NCBI GenBank assembly: GCA_002025645.1
Contig: CP018783.1
Location: 1,922,001-1,986,000, forward strand
Length of the DNA: 64,000 bases
Reading direction: 5' to 3'
Source: Curtobacterium pusillum
GTDB lineage: Bacteria > Actinomycetota > Actinomycetes > Actinomycetales > Microbacteriaceae
The position numbers and the translations under genes were made by a program. Shown in pieces: positions 45,922-54,725 of the stretch (positions are counted from its first letter, which is position 1; each line of letters opens with the position of its first letter). The notes under the pieces are model-generated. The model saw only the letters and a program-made list of their open reading frames with translations, was not told the origin of the DNA and made no database searches.

Positions 45922-46503
45922 TCAACCGGCGTAGTCGGCACCGAGGACGACGCTGATGTCGGCATTCGGGAACGCCGCCGACTGCTGCACCGCGGTCACG
46001 CCGAGGGACTTCGCGATCCCCTGCGCGACCGACGCCTGTGCCGCCTGCTGGTAGTACACGATCGTCGCGGTCGTCCCGGTGGTGCCGGCGTCCCCGGTCG
46101 ATGTGACCTTCCACCCGGCCGAGGTCAGCGCGGCACTGGCCTTCGCCGCGAGGCCGGTCGTCGTGGTGCCGTTCAGGACGACGACGCTCGTCGTTCCCTG
46201 GTCGGCAGGCGTCCCGGCTGCGGGAGCCTGCGGCGCCGAGGAGGACGGCGACGACGACGGCTCGGAGGTCGCCGACGCGGACGCCGAGGACGACGCCGAC
46301 GGCGAGGTCGAACCGTCGAAGGAGTAGCTGCCGTTCAGCAGGGCGAGGACGAGCACCCCGATCCCGACGAGCACACCCGTGGCGAGGGCGGCCCAGGCGA
46401 ACGCGATCCAGCCGCGGCCCCGGCGCTGCGCGCCCCGGTGCGCTCCGACCCGCGGGCCGTCGGCGACGTCGTCGAACCGGTCTCGGGGGTATCTCGTCGT
46501 CAT
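45922..46503 (-). CDS. LytR C-terminal (LytR_C) domain membrane protein
   Basis: A 193-aa protein. A polar, basic N-terminus (about 30 residues) precedes one membrane helix (WIAFAWAALATGVLVGIGVLVLALL) and a long Ser/Ala-rich linker. The LytR_C domain (about 105-193) has TTSVVVLNGTTTTGLAAKASAAL and ends ADISVVLGADY. It lacks the LCP catalytic domain, so it is probably a cell-wall-associated accessory protein. The ATG overlaps the upstream DUF3263 stop (ATGA). Confidence 0.87.
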   Translation of the reverse strand: MTTRYPRDRFDDVADGPRVGAHRGAQRRGRGWIAFAWAALATGVLVGIGVLVLALLNGSYSFDGSTSPSASSSASASATSEPSSSPSSSAPQAPAAGTPADQGTTSVVVLNGTTTTGLAAKASAALTSAGWKVTSTGDAGTTGTTATIVYYQQAAQASVAQGIAKSLGVTAVQQSAAFPNADISVVLGADYAG

Positions 46504-46796
46504 CGTTCCTCTTCACGTCCTTCGGGTGCTGCGCCGGGAGCGACGAAGCTGCGCGCCGCCCGGGCACTGGTGCGCGCGTGGCGGAGCCGCTGCAGCCGGG
46601 AGACCAGCTGCGGGTCGTACGCGAGCGCCGCGGGCGAGTCGATCACGCGGTTCAGCACCTGGTAGTACCGCGCCGGCGTCATGTCGAACTCGACCCGGAT
46701 CTCCGCTTCCTTCGTGCGGTCGTGCCGTGCCCGGTCGTGCTCGAAGGCGAGCACGTGCTTGGCGAGCTCGTCGAGCTCGACGGGTGTGGCGGTCAC
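46500..46796 (-). CDS. DUF3263 protein
   Basis: A 98-aa protein with the short actinobacterial DUF3263 block: ELAKHVLAFEHDR, then RVEFDMTPARYYQVLNRVIDSPAALAYDP and RLQRLRHAR. This looks like a helix-turn-helix fold and a DNA-binding role has been assumed, without proof. The GTG at 46796 is chosen because the family begins shortly before ELDELA; an ATG further upstream would add about 13-19 residues. Translationally coupled to the LytR_C gene, a conserved pairing. Confidence 0.8.
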   Translation of the reverse strand: MTATPVELDELAKHVLAFEHDRARHDRTKEAEIRVEFDMTPARYYQVLNRVIDSPAALAYDPQLVSRLQRLRHARTSARAARSFVAPGAAPEGREEER

Positions 46797-46892
46797 TGCG
46801 GTTCCGATCACGGTGAGGTAACGGGTCTCGCACATCGTAGGGGTGGAGATCACCCGGACCCTGGCACGCCGCTGGACTGTCGCGAAGACCGG

Positions 46893-47888
46893 TCACAGGT
46901 TCGGATCGCGCAGCCACCGCACGCGCACGCCGAACGGGTCGGAGACGGCCATCGCCACCCCGTCGAGCGAGGCGGTCGCGAACGCATCGGGGTCGGCGGG
47001 GTCGACGTCGTCCGGCAGGGTCGCCGCGACGCCGCTGAGGATGCCCGTCCGCTCGAGCGCGATCCAGTGCACACCGCGGTCCCGCAGCCGGTCGACGACC
47101 CGCTGGCGGTCCGCTCCGGGGACGTAGACGAGCGTCCCGGTCGTCAGGACGACCGGCACGACGCCGTCCGGCAGGGCGTCCAGTGCACGGTCGAGGTCAC
47201 CGGGCAGCGTGCCCCGGATCCGGACTGGAGGCACGGCGAACGTCGCGCGCGCCGCCTCGCGCATCAGGGCGGTGCGGTCCGTCGCCTCCGGAGGGACCGC
47301 CTCGACGAGTCGGTCGAACGCGTGCGGCTCGGCGAGGTCGATCGGGTTCGGATCGAGCGCGATCCGCGCCCCGACGGCGATCGGCGTGCTCGTCGGGAGT
47401 ACATCGACGCCGGAGACGTCCGCGGTGAGGTGCACCGACGGATCGATCGGCGCCGTGCGGATCCGGAGGAGGACGTCCCCGCGTCGGTGGTCGAGCGTCA
47501 CGCGGTCCGGGATCGAGCAGAGACCCGCCGCCGCCCCCGCGTCGACCAGGCCCAGCGGGCGGTCCACCCGTGCGGCGAGCGCCGCGAACAGCGGGATGAC
47601 CGGTGCGAGCCGCCGCGGGTCGTTGGCCTGCACCGTGGCGGAGGCGAGGGCCGCGACCAGGGCGGGACGTGCCTCCATGCCGAGCGCGCGCAGCGCACCG
47701 GGGTCCGAGGGATCCGCACCCAACCGCCGCGCGACCGCGAAGAGCAGTTCGGGCTGCCGCTTCGACTCCGGGACCTCGTCGAGCAGGGACACCATGCCGT
47801 CGTCCAGCGACCGCGCCCACGCGGCGTAGGACGGCGAGGCGCTCGCGATGCGCTCCGCGTAGGCGGCGTACCGCTGCCGCGTGTCCAT
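46893..47888 (-). CDS. DUF2332 protein
   Basis: A 331-aa protein of the DUF2332 family found mainly in actinobacteria and alphaproteobacteria. Characteristic parts: SPSYAAWARSLDDGMVSLLDEVP near the start, a glycine-rich VDAGAAAGLCSIPD that recalls a SAM-binding loop, and a VVLTTGTLVYVPGADRQRVVDRL strand-helix. A methyltransferase-like fold is possible; no activity is known. The ATG overlaps the GNAT gene's stop (TGATG), so the two are coupled. Confidence 0.82.
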   Translation of the reverse strand: MDTRQRYAAYAERIASASPSYAAWARSLDDGMVSLLDEVPESKRQPELLFAVARRLGADPSDPGALRALGMEARPALVAALASATVQANDPRRLAPVIPLFAALAARVDRPLGLVDAGAAAGLCSIPDRVTLDHRRGDVLLRIRTAPIDPSVHLTADVSGVDVLPTSTPIAVGARIALDPNPIDLAEPHAFDRLVEAVPPEATDRTALMREAARATFAVPPVRIRGTLPGDLDRALDALPDGVVPVVLTTGTLVYVPGADRQRVVDRLRDRGVHWIALERTGILSGVAATLPDDVDPADPDAFATASLDGVAMAVSDPFGVRVRWLRDPNL

Positions 47889-48361
47889 CAGTGACCGGGA
47901 CGGTGCATGCCGACGTGCCGGATCCCGGCCTCGTCGTAGGGGGCACCGAAGCGCGTGAAGCCGTGGCGTTCGTAGAGGCCCGCGACGTACTCCTGGGCGT
48001 GCAGGACGACGGCGTCGTGCCCGTGCGTCTCGAGCACCGCGGCGACGAGCCGAGCCGCGATCCCCCTCCCACGGTGGTGGGGGTCGGTGGCGACCCGGCC
48101 GATCACCCACGCGGGCGGCTCGGCGCCGTCGGGGTGGACCTCGTCGGGCGCCGGACGGATCAGCCGGAGGTACCCAACCGCATCGGCATCCGTGCCGAAC
48201 CACCAGTGCTCGGTGTCCGCTTCACGGTCACGGCCGTCGAAGTCCTCGGCGGTGACGCGTTGTTCGAGTGCGAACACGCGGTTCCGCAGCACCACGATGC
48301 CGTACAGTTCGTCCGTCGTCAGACGGTCCCAACGGGCGTGGTGCACGGAATGTTCGGACAT
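47888..48361 (-). CDS. GNAT-family N-acetyltransferase (ElaA-like)
   Basis: A 157-aa acetyltransferase. The ElaA-like start DELYGIVVLRNRVFALEQRV is followed by the acetyl-CoA loop ATDPHHRGRGIAARLV and a LHAQEYVAGLYERHGF ending. Substrate unknown. TAAACT ends 7 nt before the ATG without SD, so the transcript is probably leaderless. It is divergent from msrB and coupled with DUF2332. Confidence 0.88.
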   Translation of the reverse strand: MSEHSVHHARWDRLTTDELYGIVVLRNRVFALEQRVTAEDFDGRDREADTEHWWFGTDADAVGYLRLIRPAPDEVHPDGAEPPAWVIGRVATDPHHRGRGIAARLVAAVLETHGHDAVVLHAQEYVAGLYERHGFTRFGAPYDEAGIRHVGMHRPGH

Positions 48362-48427
48362 CGTGGCGAGTTTACCGAAGTGGTCGGGAACACCCCGGAA
48401 GAGCCCGGCCGGAAGCAGGAGGAAACA

Positions 48428-48838
48428 ATGACGTACAACGTCGACAAGTCCGACGCCCAGTGGCGCGAGGAACTCTCCCCGGACCAGTACGCCGTCCTCC
48501 GTCAGGCCGGCACCGAACGCCCCTGGACCGGTGAACTCCTCGACGAGGAGCGCGCCGGCGTCTACACGTGTGCGGCCTGCGGTGCGGAGCTGTTCAAGAG
48601 CGGCACGAAGTTCGACTCCGGCTGCGGCTGGCCGTCGTTCTACGAGTCGGTGAACCCGGACGCGGTGCAGCTGCTCGAGGACAACTCCCTCGGCATGGCA
48701 CGCACCGAGGTCCGTTGCGCGAACTGCGGGTCGCACCTCGGGCACGTGTTCCCGGACGGTTTCGGCACCCCGACGGGCGATCGCTACTGCATGAACTCGA
48801 TCTCGCTGAACTTCGCGGAGCAGCCCGCCGGCGAGTGA
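48428..48838 (+). CDS. msrB: Peptide-methionine (R)-S-oxide reductase
   Basis: A 136-aa MsrB of normal length. Zinc site Cys48/Cys51 (CAAC) and Cys97/Cys100 (CANC); the catalytic Cys121 is in RYCMNSISLNF. Cys66 in SGCGWPSF is a possible resolving cysteine. It reduces methionine R-sulfoxide in oxidised proteins. AGGAGG lies 6 nt before the ATG. tRNA-Thr follows 37 bp downstream with its own -10-like box. Confidence 0.95.
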   Translation: MTYNVDKSDAQWREELSPDQYAVLRQAGTERPWTGELLDEERAGVYTCAACGAELFKSGTKFDSGCGWPSFYESVNPDAVQLLEDNSLGMARTEVRCANCGSHLGHVFPDGFGTPTGDRYCMNSISLNFAEQPAGE

Positions 48839-48875
48839 GCACCGGGCGTGCCCGCCGCTAGGATGGGGCGCGTCA

Positions 48876-48948
48876 GCCGGCATGGCGCAATTGGTAGCGC
48901 ACCGTACTTGTAATACGGGGGTTGCGGGTTCAAGTCCCGCTGCCGGCC
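48876..48948 (+). tRNA. tRNA-Thr (anticodon TGT)
   Basis: A 73-nt cloverleaf: acceptor GCCGGCA/TGCCGGC, D-stem GCGC/GCGC, anticodon stem CCGTA/TACGG with loop CTTGTAA (anticodon TGT) and T-loop TTCAAGT. The discriminator base is C. TAGGAT at 48859-48864 is a likely -10 box. Confidence 0.94.
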
Positions 48949-49040
48949 CCATATACTGGATCTGCAGGCCGCGAGCGATCGCCGTCCGCACCGCCTTCAG
49001 CCCCGCCCCGCGCGGGGCTGTCGTGCGTCCGGGGATGCGA

Positions 49041-49739
49041 TCACGGCCAGAGGCCCGCTCCCTGGCTACACCGCTCGATCTCGGCGACGAGTGCGGCGAT
49101 CACCCGCCGCTGCCGGGGATCACGCTCAGTCACCGTGAGCGAGCGGACCCACACGAACGCCACCAGGTCGGCGATCTGCAGCATGCGCGAGTGGTGGCTC
49201 GGTGCGAAGTGCACGGTGTCGAGGAGTCGCTCCGGACGCGAGTGCATGTACGTACCCGGAGTCCCGTAGGCCTGGAACACGGCGAAACGCTCACGATGTC
49301 GCTCGCGGTCGGCGCGTTCGTCAGCGATGACCAGTGCGTGGGTGTCTCGCTCCGCCGCGATCCGATCGACCCACTGCAGCACGTGCTGGAACGCGACGTG
49401 TTCCGCTCGGTGCAGATCCTCACCGCAGCATCCGTCGCGGTGATGACCCGACCGGACACCCCGCAGCAGCACCACGGCACCGGAGTCGCGGACCGCTTCC
49501 ACCACGTCGATGAACACCTTCGCCCGCACCCGCGGCGGGACGTCGTCCCATCGTTCCTTGCCGTGGAAGATCGGATGGGCGTGGATCTCCGTTCGCTCGT
49601 CGACGCCGTACTCGGCGAGGGACGACACGATCTGCTGCACGCGTGCGGTGAGCTCGCGAGTCTGCCGCGCATCCGCCACCACGGCGCCGAAGCCGTAGAG
49701 GTCCGGCTTGAATGACTCGTCGACGAAGCAGAGCAGCAC
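49041..49739 (-). CDS. DUF3800 protein
   Basis: A 232-aa protein of the RNase-H-like DUF3800 family. The opening LLCFVDESFKPDLYGFGAVVA carries the conserved VDES acidic pair, and the middle has LVIADERADRERH, the second acidic strand. The end includes MLQIADLVAFV with the third acidic residue. Such proteins are often linked with mobile or defence regions, and a nuclease role is inferred from the fold. Start uncertain: the GTG at 49739 leaves no room for an SD and TATTCT is only 3 nt away. Confidence 0.78.
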   Translation of the reverse strand: MLLCFVDESFKPDLYGFGAVVADARQTRELTARVQQIVSSLAEYGVDERTEIHAHPIFHGKERWDDVPPRVRAKVFIDVVEAVRDSGAVVLLRGVRSGHHRDGCCGEDLHRAEHVAFQHVLQWVDRIAAERDTHALVIADERADRERHRERFAVFQAYGTPGTYMHSRPERLLDTVHFAPSHHSRMLQIADLVAFVWVRSLTVTERDPRQRRVIAALVAEIERCSQGAGLWP

Positions 49740-49790
49740 ATCAGAATACTGACGTACACAGACGAACCGGTGGCTTCGGCGCTCCGATGC

Positions 49791-49822
49791 GAAGGCCCCG
49801 GGTGGGAACACCCGGGGCCTTC
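49791..49822. terminator. Strong hairpin between DUF3800 and aldo/keto reductase genes
   Basis: Perfect 14-bp stem GAAGGCCCCGGGTG/CACCCGGGGCCTTC with loop GGAA. It lies 147 bp downstream of the reductase stop and should keep its transcription out of the DUF3800 gene. The DNA between holds nothing else that could be supported. Confidence 0.75.
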
Positions 49823-49968
49823 GGCGCGTGGAACACGGATCAGGGGGCGTTCCGAGCGCTCGACGCGGTAACCAGCCGGTCGTGCAGTGATGGTGACACC
49901 TCACTGAACGCAGTGTCCACACCGGGGTCGAACCTCGCGGAAAGCCGCAGAACGCGGACAGCCGACGC

Positions 49969-51000
49969 TCAGCGTCCGCCCGTGATCTTCCGCTCGCGCT
50001 GCGCGACGCCCGCCGCGCCGTACGGGTAGTCGTCGATCCGCGGCGCACTGGCCTCGGTGAGGCTGTCGAGTTCGGCCTGGTCGAGCACGAGGTCCGCGGC
50101 GCCGAGGTTGTCCTCGAGCTGCGACACCGTGCGCGCGCCGAGGATGACGCTCGTCACCGCGGGACGGGCGAGCAGCCACGCGAGGGCGACCTGCGACCGC
50201 GATGCCCCGTGCGCGTCGGCGACGGCGGACACCGCGTCGAGGACGGCCCAGGTGCGCTCGTCACCGTTGCGGGCCTCCCAGGCCTCCATGCCGCGCTGCG
50301 GGTTCTCGCCGAGCCGGGTGTTCCCGGTCGGCGCCTCGTCGCGCTGGTACTTGCCGGAGAGCCAGCCGCCGGCCAGCGGCGACCAGGGCAGCAGGCCGAT
50401 CCCGGCGTCGAGGCACGCGGGGACGATCTCGTGCTCGATGTCGCGGACGAGCAGGTTGTACTGCGGCTGCAGGGTGACGGGCGGTGCCCACCGGTGCGCC
50501 TTCGCCTCGTAGACCGCCTTGGTGATCTGGTGGCCGAGGTAGTTCGAGAACCCGTACGAGCCGATCTTCCCGGCGGAGACGGCGTCGTCGAGGAAGCGGA
50601 GGGTCTCCTCGATCGGCGTCAGGGCGTCCCACGCGTGCATCTGGTACAGGTCGATGTGCTCGACGCCGAGCCGCTCGAGGGACGCGTCGAGTGCCACCCG
50701 GAGGTGCCGACGGGACAGCCCCACGTCGTTCGGGCCGTCGCCCTGGGGGAAGCGGCCCTTCGTGGCGAGGACGACCTGCTGCGCCTCGGTGGGGTGCGCG
50801 GCGAGCCAGCGGCCGATGATCCGCTCGGACTCGTTGCCGGAGTACACGTCGGCCGTGTCGATCAGGGTGCCGCCGGCGGCGACGAACGTGTCGATGATGG
50901 TGTGGGAGGTGGGTTCGTCGGCTTCGCTGCCGAACGTCATGGTGCCGAGGGTCAGCGTCGACACCGATGTCCCGCTGTTGCCGAGGAGTCTGTAGTCCAT
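49969..51000 (-). CDS. Aldo/keto reductase
   Basis: A 343-aa NADPH-dependent reductase of the (beta/alpha)8 type. Catalytic Asp and Tyr are in LIDTADVYSGNESE; the Lys strand is VVLATKGRF; the His is in YQMHAWD. The cofactor loop is SVILGARTVSQLEDNLGA. It probably reduces aldehydes or ketones; the substrate is unknown. TACCGT lies 7 nt before the ATG at 51000 and no SD is present, supporting a leaderless start there. Confidence 0.92.
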   Translation of the reverse strand: MDYRLLGNSGTSVSTLTLGTMTFGSEADEPTSHTIIDTFVAAGGTLIDTADVYSGNESERIIGRWLAAHPTEAQQVVLATKGRFPQGDGPNDVGLSRRHLRVALDASLERLGVEHIDLYQMHAWDALTPIEETLRFLDDAVSAGKIGSYGFSNYLGHQITKAVYEAKAHRWAPPVTLQPQYNLLVRDIEHEIVPACLDAGIGLLPWSPLAGGWLSGKYQRDEAPTGNTRLGENPQRGMEAWEARNGDERTWAVLDAVSAVADAHGASRSQVALAWLLARPAVTSVILGARTVSQLEDNLGAADLVLDQAELDSLTEASAPRIDDYPYGAAGVAQRERKITGGR

Positions 51001-51053
51001 GGCCGGGACGGTACGCGTGGCCCGCTCCGACAACGAGGACCTGGCAGTACCCG

Positions 51054-51839
51054 TCAGCGTGCGGCGGACAGGAAGGTGATGGCTGCTTCGCGGAAGTGGC
51101 GGGACGTCGGTGCGTTGAAGTGGTTCCGGCCGGGGATCTCGAAGAACGAGGCGTCCGGTGCCGCCGCCGCGAGCCGCACCGCGCTGTCCCGGATGCCGTC
51201 CTCGCTGCCCGCTGCCATGAGGATCGGCTGCGCCGGTGCGTTCCCGGGCGTCGGCTCGATGCTGTCGCGCATGCCCTCGACCATCGCGACGAGCGCGGCG
51301 AGGTCGTTGCCCTCGACGTTCCCGGCCATCGTCAGGTAGCCGTTCGTCACGCGGTCCTCGATCGGCGTGCCGTCGGCGAGGAACGCCTTCGCCTGGTCGA
51401 CCCGCACGCGCCGCATCGGGTCGGCGTCCGGGATGCCGCCGAACACCGCGCGGGTGATCCGGTCCGGGATCCGCTCGGCCGTGTGCCAGCCGACCCGGGC
51501 GCCGAGCGAGTACCCGAGGTAGGCGACGTCGTCGAGCAGGTACGTGTCGATGACGGCGGTCACGTCGGCGACCAGCAGGTCCATCGAGTACGCGCCGGGG
51601 TCGCGCGGCTTCGAGCTGGCGCCGTGCCCACGCTGGTCGAGGGCGACGACCCGGTAGCCGGCGCGGACGAGGTCGCGGGTCCAGCCGGAGGCGTGCCAGT
51701 TGAGCAGCGCCCCGGAGGCGAACCCGTGCACGGCGACGACGGCCGGTGCCTCCGGGTCGCCGAAGTCGTAGGTGGCGATCTTCATGCCATCAGGGGACAT
51801 CACGGCACGGGGACGGGGCGCTTCGGGGACGAGTGACAT
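51054..51839 (-). CDS. Alpha/beta-fold hydrolase
   Basis: A 261-aa hydrolase. Oxyanion hole: AVHGFASGALLNW. Nucleophile elbow: YLGYSLGARVGW (Ser of GYSLG). The acid is in AGSEDGIRD and the His in IPGRNHFNAP. A member of the esterase/haloperoxidase-like group with unknown substrate. GGAGGGG lies 4 nt before the ATG. Divergent from nnrE. Confidence 0.9.
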   Translation of the reverse strand: MSLVPEAPRPRAVMSPDGMKIATYDFGDPEAPAVVAVHGFASGALLNWHASGWTRDLVRAGYRVVALDQRGHGASSKPRDPGAYSMDLLVADVTAVIDTYLLDDVAYLGYSLGARVGWHTAERIPDRITRAVFGGIPDADPMRRVRVDQAKAFLADGTPIEDRVTNGYLTMAGNVEGNDLAALVAMVEGMRDSIEPTPGNAPAQPILMAAGSEDGIRDSAVRLAAAAPDASFFEIPGRNHFNAPTSRHFREAAITFLSAAR

Positions 51840-51872
51840 GTCCCCTCCAGGCTACCGGGGCACTGTGGTCCC

Positions 51873-52580
51873 ATGGACGGCTACGGCGGCGATCAGATCC
51901 GGGCGGCGGAACGGCCGCACCTCGACGCGGGCGAACCCCTCATGCAGCGCGCGGCCGACGGACTGGCGCGGATCGTCGGCGACCTGCTCGACGACCCGGC
52001 CGTGCGGCCGGGCGACGGACCGGGATCGGTCCTCCTGCTGGTGGGCAGCGGCGACAACGGTGGCGACGCCCTGTTCGCGGGTGCTCGCCTCGCATCGGCC
52101 GGGAGGCACGTGGCGGTCCTGCGCGTCGGCTCACGCATCCACGAGGCGGGCCTGGCAGCAGCGCTGGACGCCGGGGCGCGCCTCCTGGACGACCCCACCG
52201 GTCCTGCCGGACCGGCGGCCGTCACGACCGCCGCCGCGCTCGAGGCGGACCTCGTGCTCGACGGGATCCTCGGGATCGGGGTGCAGGGGCCTGCGGCCCT
52301 CCGCTCCCCTGCACGCGAGGTCGTCGACGCGATCCGGGAACTCGCGCGCGACCAGCGCGCCCCGTTCGTCGTCGCGGTCGACGTGCCGAGCGGCATCGAC
52401 GTGGACACGGGCGGCATCGCCGACGAGCACGTCCTGCACGCCGACGTCACGGTCACCTTCGGCGGGGTGAAGGCCGGGCTCCTGATGGGACCGGCAGCCA
52501 CGCTCGCCGGACGGATCGAGCTGGTGGACGTCGGGATCGGTGCGGACCTGGCGACGACGGAGCCGCTGGTCCGCACCTGA
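51873..52580 (+). CDS. nnrE: NAD(P)H-hydrate epimerase
   Basis: A 235-aa YjeF_N-type protein. VLLLVGSGDNGGDALFAGARLA is the GxGNNGGDG-type loop (here GSGDNGGDA). VLDGILGIGVQGPA and VVAVDVPSGIDVDTGGIADEHVLHADVTVTFGGVKAGLL (only partly needed for the family call) contain the K+ and active-site Asp. It epimerises damaged NAD(P)HX for repair by the dehydratase. No dehydratase (YjeF_C) domain is attached. Convergent with gldA, 11 bp away. Confidence 0.88.
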   Translation: MDGYGGDQIRAAERPHLDAGEPLMQRAADGLARIVGDLLDDPAVRPGDGPGSVLLLVGSGDNGGDALFAGARLASAGRHVAVLRVGSRIHEAGLAAALDAGARLLDDPTGPAGPAAVTTAAALEADLVLDGILGIGVQGPAALRSPAREVVDAIRELARDQRAPFVVAVDVPSGIDVDTGGIADEHVLHADVTVTFGGVKAGLLMGPAATLAGRIELVDVGIGADLATTEPLVRT

Positions 52581-52591
52581 CCCCGATCCGC

Positions 52592-53734
52592 TCAGTGGTG
52601 CTGGTACAGGACCGGCTCCGGTAGGCCGTGCTCGGCGCGGATGCTCCGGGAGATGCCCTCGATCGCCACGAGGGCGTCCACCACGAGCTCCGGCGTCACC
52701 GGGAACGGCATGTTGTGGATCGTCTCGCCCTCGACCGTCGCGGCCTCGGCGACGGCGAGCAGGACGTCGCGGTCGTCGACCGTCAGACCGATCTCGGTCA
52801 GCGTGTTCGGCAGCCCGACCTTCGTGGTGAACACGACGAAGTCCTCGATCTCCTCCGCCGGGGCGCCCTCGAGCACGAGCTGCGCGATCGTCCCGACGTT
52901 GACCTTCTGGCCGTGCGCCAGACCGTGCGCCTGCGGGGCCGCGGTCAGGCCGTTGTGGATCGCGTGTGCCGCTGCCAGTCCGCCGGACTCGAACCCGAGG
53001 CCGGACAGCAGCGTGTTCGCCTCGACGACCTTCTCGAGCGCGGGGGTGACGACCTTGGCCTTGACCGACTCGATGGCCTGCAGGGCGTTCTCGTGCAGCA
53101 GCTTCCAGGACAGCTCGGCGAGCGCGACGCCCGTCTCGGTCTGCAGCCCGCCGGCCATGGTGTCCGCGTGCGCACGCTTCGCCGCACGGGCCTCGACCCA
53201 CGTCGCGAGCGCGTCGCCGATGCCCGCGACGAGGAACTGCACGGGCGCGTTCGCGACGAGCTTCGTGTCGATGAGCACGAGGTCCGGGTTGTGCGGGAAG
53301 AAGCGGTACTCGATGAACTCGCCCTCCTCGGAGTAGACGACCGCGAGCGCCGAGGTCGGGGCGTCGGTGCTCGCCGCCGTCGGGACGCTCGCCCACCGGA
53401 TGCCCGCCAGGTGGCCCGAGGCCTTCGCCGCGTCGATGGCCGAACCACCGCCGAGGCCGACGATCACGTCCGCCTCGGTCTCGCCGATCTTCGTCACGAG
53501 GTCGTCGATGGCCTGCGGCGTCGCGAACCGTCCGAACCCGACCCGCTCGACCGGCAGCCCGGCCGCGTCGAAGCTCGTCCGGACGGCCGACTCGACGATC
53601 CCCCAGACGACGTCGTCGGCGACGATGAGCGGGCGCTTCCCGATCGGTGCGACGAACTCGCCGACTCGGGTGATCGCGTCCTTGCCCTGGACGTAACGGG
53701 CGGGGCTCATCACGGTGCTGATGGGGGTGGCCAT
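52592..53734 (-). CDS. gldA: Glycerol dehydrogenase
   Basis: A 380-aa iron-type/GldA alcohol dehydrogenase. The NAD loop is GLGGGSAIDAAK, then STDAPTSALAV; metal ligands include an Asp in GIGDALATW and histidines in AAHAIHNGL and AHGLAHGQKV. It oxidises glycerol to dihydroxyacetone with NAD+. GGAAGG lies before the ATG at 53734. No dihydroxyacetone kinase is nearby. Confidence 0.92.
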   Translation of the reverse strand: MATPISTVMSPARYVQGKDAITRVGEFVAPIGKRPLIVADDVVWGIVESAVRTSFDAAGLPVERVGFGRFATPQAIDDLVTKIGETEADVIVGLGGGSAIDAAKASGHLAGIRWASVPTAASTDAPTSALAVVYSEEGEFIEYRFFPHNPDLVLIDTKLVANAPVQFLVAGIGDALATWVEARAAKRAHADTMAGGLQTETGVALAELSWKLLHENALQAIESVKAKVVTPALEKVVEANTLLSGLGFESGGLAAAHAIHNGLTAAPQAHGLAHGQKVNVGTIAQLVLEGAPAEEIEDFVVFTTKVGLPNTLTEIGLTVDDRDVLLAVAEAATVEGETIHNMPFPVTPELVVDALVAIEGISRSIRAEHGLPEPVLYQHH

Positions 53735-53825
53735 GGTGTGGTTCCTTCCAGGTTGTGCGACAGGTGTCGGGATCACCGACGTTCCCGACGGTACGCGGGA
53801 CACCTCCGGGCCGTACATTCGGGGC

Positions 53826-54716
53826 ATGACGTTCAACGAGGACTCGCAGCTCAAGGGCGGGAAGGTCACCCGTCGTGGCCGGGGTGCGGCGATCGGCGGC
53901 GGCGCGGTGGGTGTCGGCGCGATCGTGGTGTTCCTCGTCGCCCAGTTCACCGGGGTCGACATCAGTCAGTTCGTGGGCGGTGGCGGCACGACGCAGATCC
54001 AGCAGCAGGGCGAGACCGTCGACGCGGCGAGCGAGTGCCGTACCGGCCGGGACGCCAACCTCAAGGTGGAGTGCCGGATGGAGGGCGCGGCCGAGTCGCT
54101 CGACGGGTACTGGACGTCCGAGGCCGGCAAGCTCGGGATCTCCTACACCTCGCCCGGGTTCGTGCTCTTCACCGGGTCGACCGACACCGGGTGCGGTCAG
54201 GCCTCGGCCGCGACCGGTCCGTTCTACTGCCCGCCGGACCGCGCGATCTACCTCGACACCGCGTTCTACGACGACCTGCAGTCGAAGTACGGGTCGTCCG
54301 GCGGTCCACTCGCCCAGATGTACGTCGTCGCGCACGAGTGGGGCCACCACATCCAGCAGCTGCAGGGCGCCTTCGCCAGCACGGACCGGTCGGGGACCGG
54401 TGCGTCGTCGGGCAGCGTCCGCGTCGAGCTGCAGGCGGACTGCTACGCCGGTGCCTGGGTAGGGGACGCCGCGAACACGAAGGACGCGAACGGCGAGACG
54501 TTCTTCGAGCCGATCACGCGCTCGGAGATCAACGACGCCCTGTCCGCCGCGAGTGCGGTCGGCGACGACAGCATCCAGCAGAAGTCGAGTGGCCGGGTCG
54601 ACCCGGACTCGTTCACGCACGGCTCGAGCGAGCAGCGGCAGAACTGGTTCATGCGCGGCTACCAGCGCGGTGCGACCTCGTGCGACACGTTCAGTGTCCC
54701 AGGGTCGTCGCTCTGA
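53826..54716 (+). CDS. Neutral zinc metallopeptidase (YpfJ family)
   Basis: A 296-aa protein. A cytosolic basic start is followed by one membrane helix (about residues 20-40), then the YpfJ-type peptidase domain. Zn motif HEWGHH: His170, Glu171, His174; ELQADCYAGAW supplies the third ligand. Substrates unknown. TACATT ends 6 nt before the ATG without SD. It converges with the DsbA-like gene, 9 bp away. Confidence 0.9.
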   Translation: MTFNEDSQLKGGKVTRRGRGAAIGGGAVGVGAIVVFLVAQFTGVDISQFVGGGGTTQIQQQGETVDAASECRTGRDANLKVECRMEGAAESLDGYWTSEAGKLGISYTSPGFVLFTGSTDTGCGQASAATGPFYCPPDRAIYLDTAFYDDLQSKYGSSGGPLAQMYVVAHEWGHHIQQLQGAFASTDRSGTGASSGSVRVELQADCYAGAWVGDAANTKDANGETFFEPITRSEINDALSAASAVGDDSIQQKSSGRVDPDSFTHGSSEQRQNWFMRGYQRGATSCDTFSVPGSSL

Positions 54717-54725
54717 CGACTGCGG

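Noticed and set aside
49823-49968. A short minus-strand ORF (about 19 codons) after the aldo/keto reductase
   Set aside because: Too short, with no convincing ribosome site or similarity.
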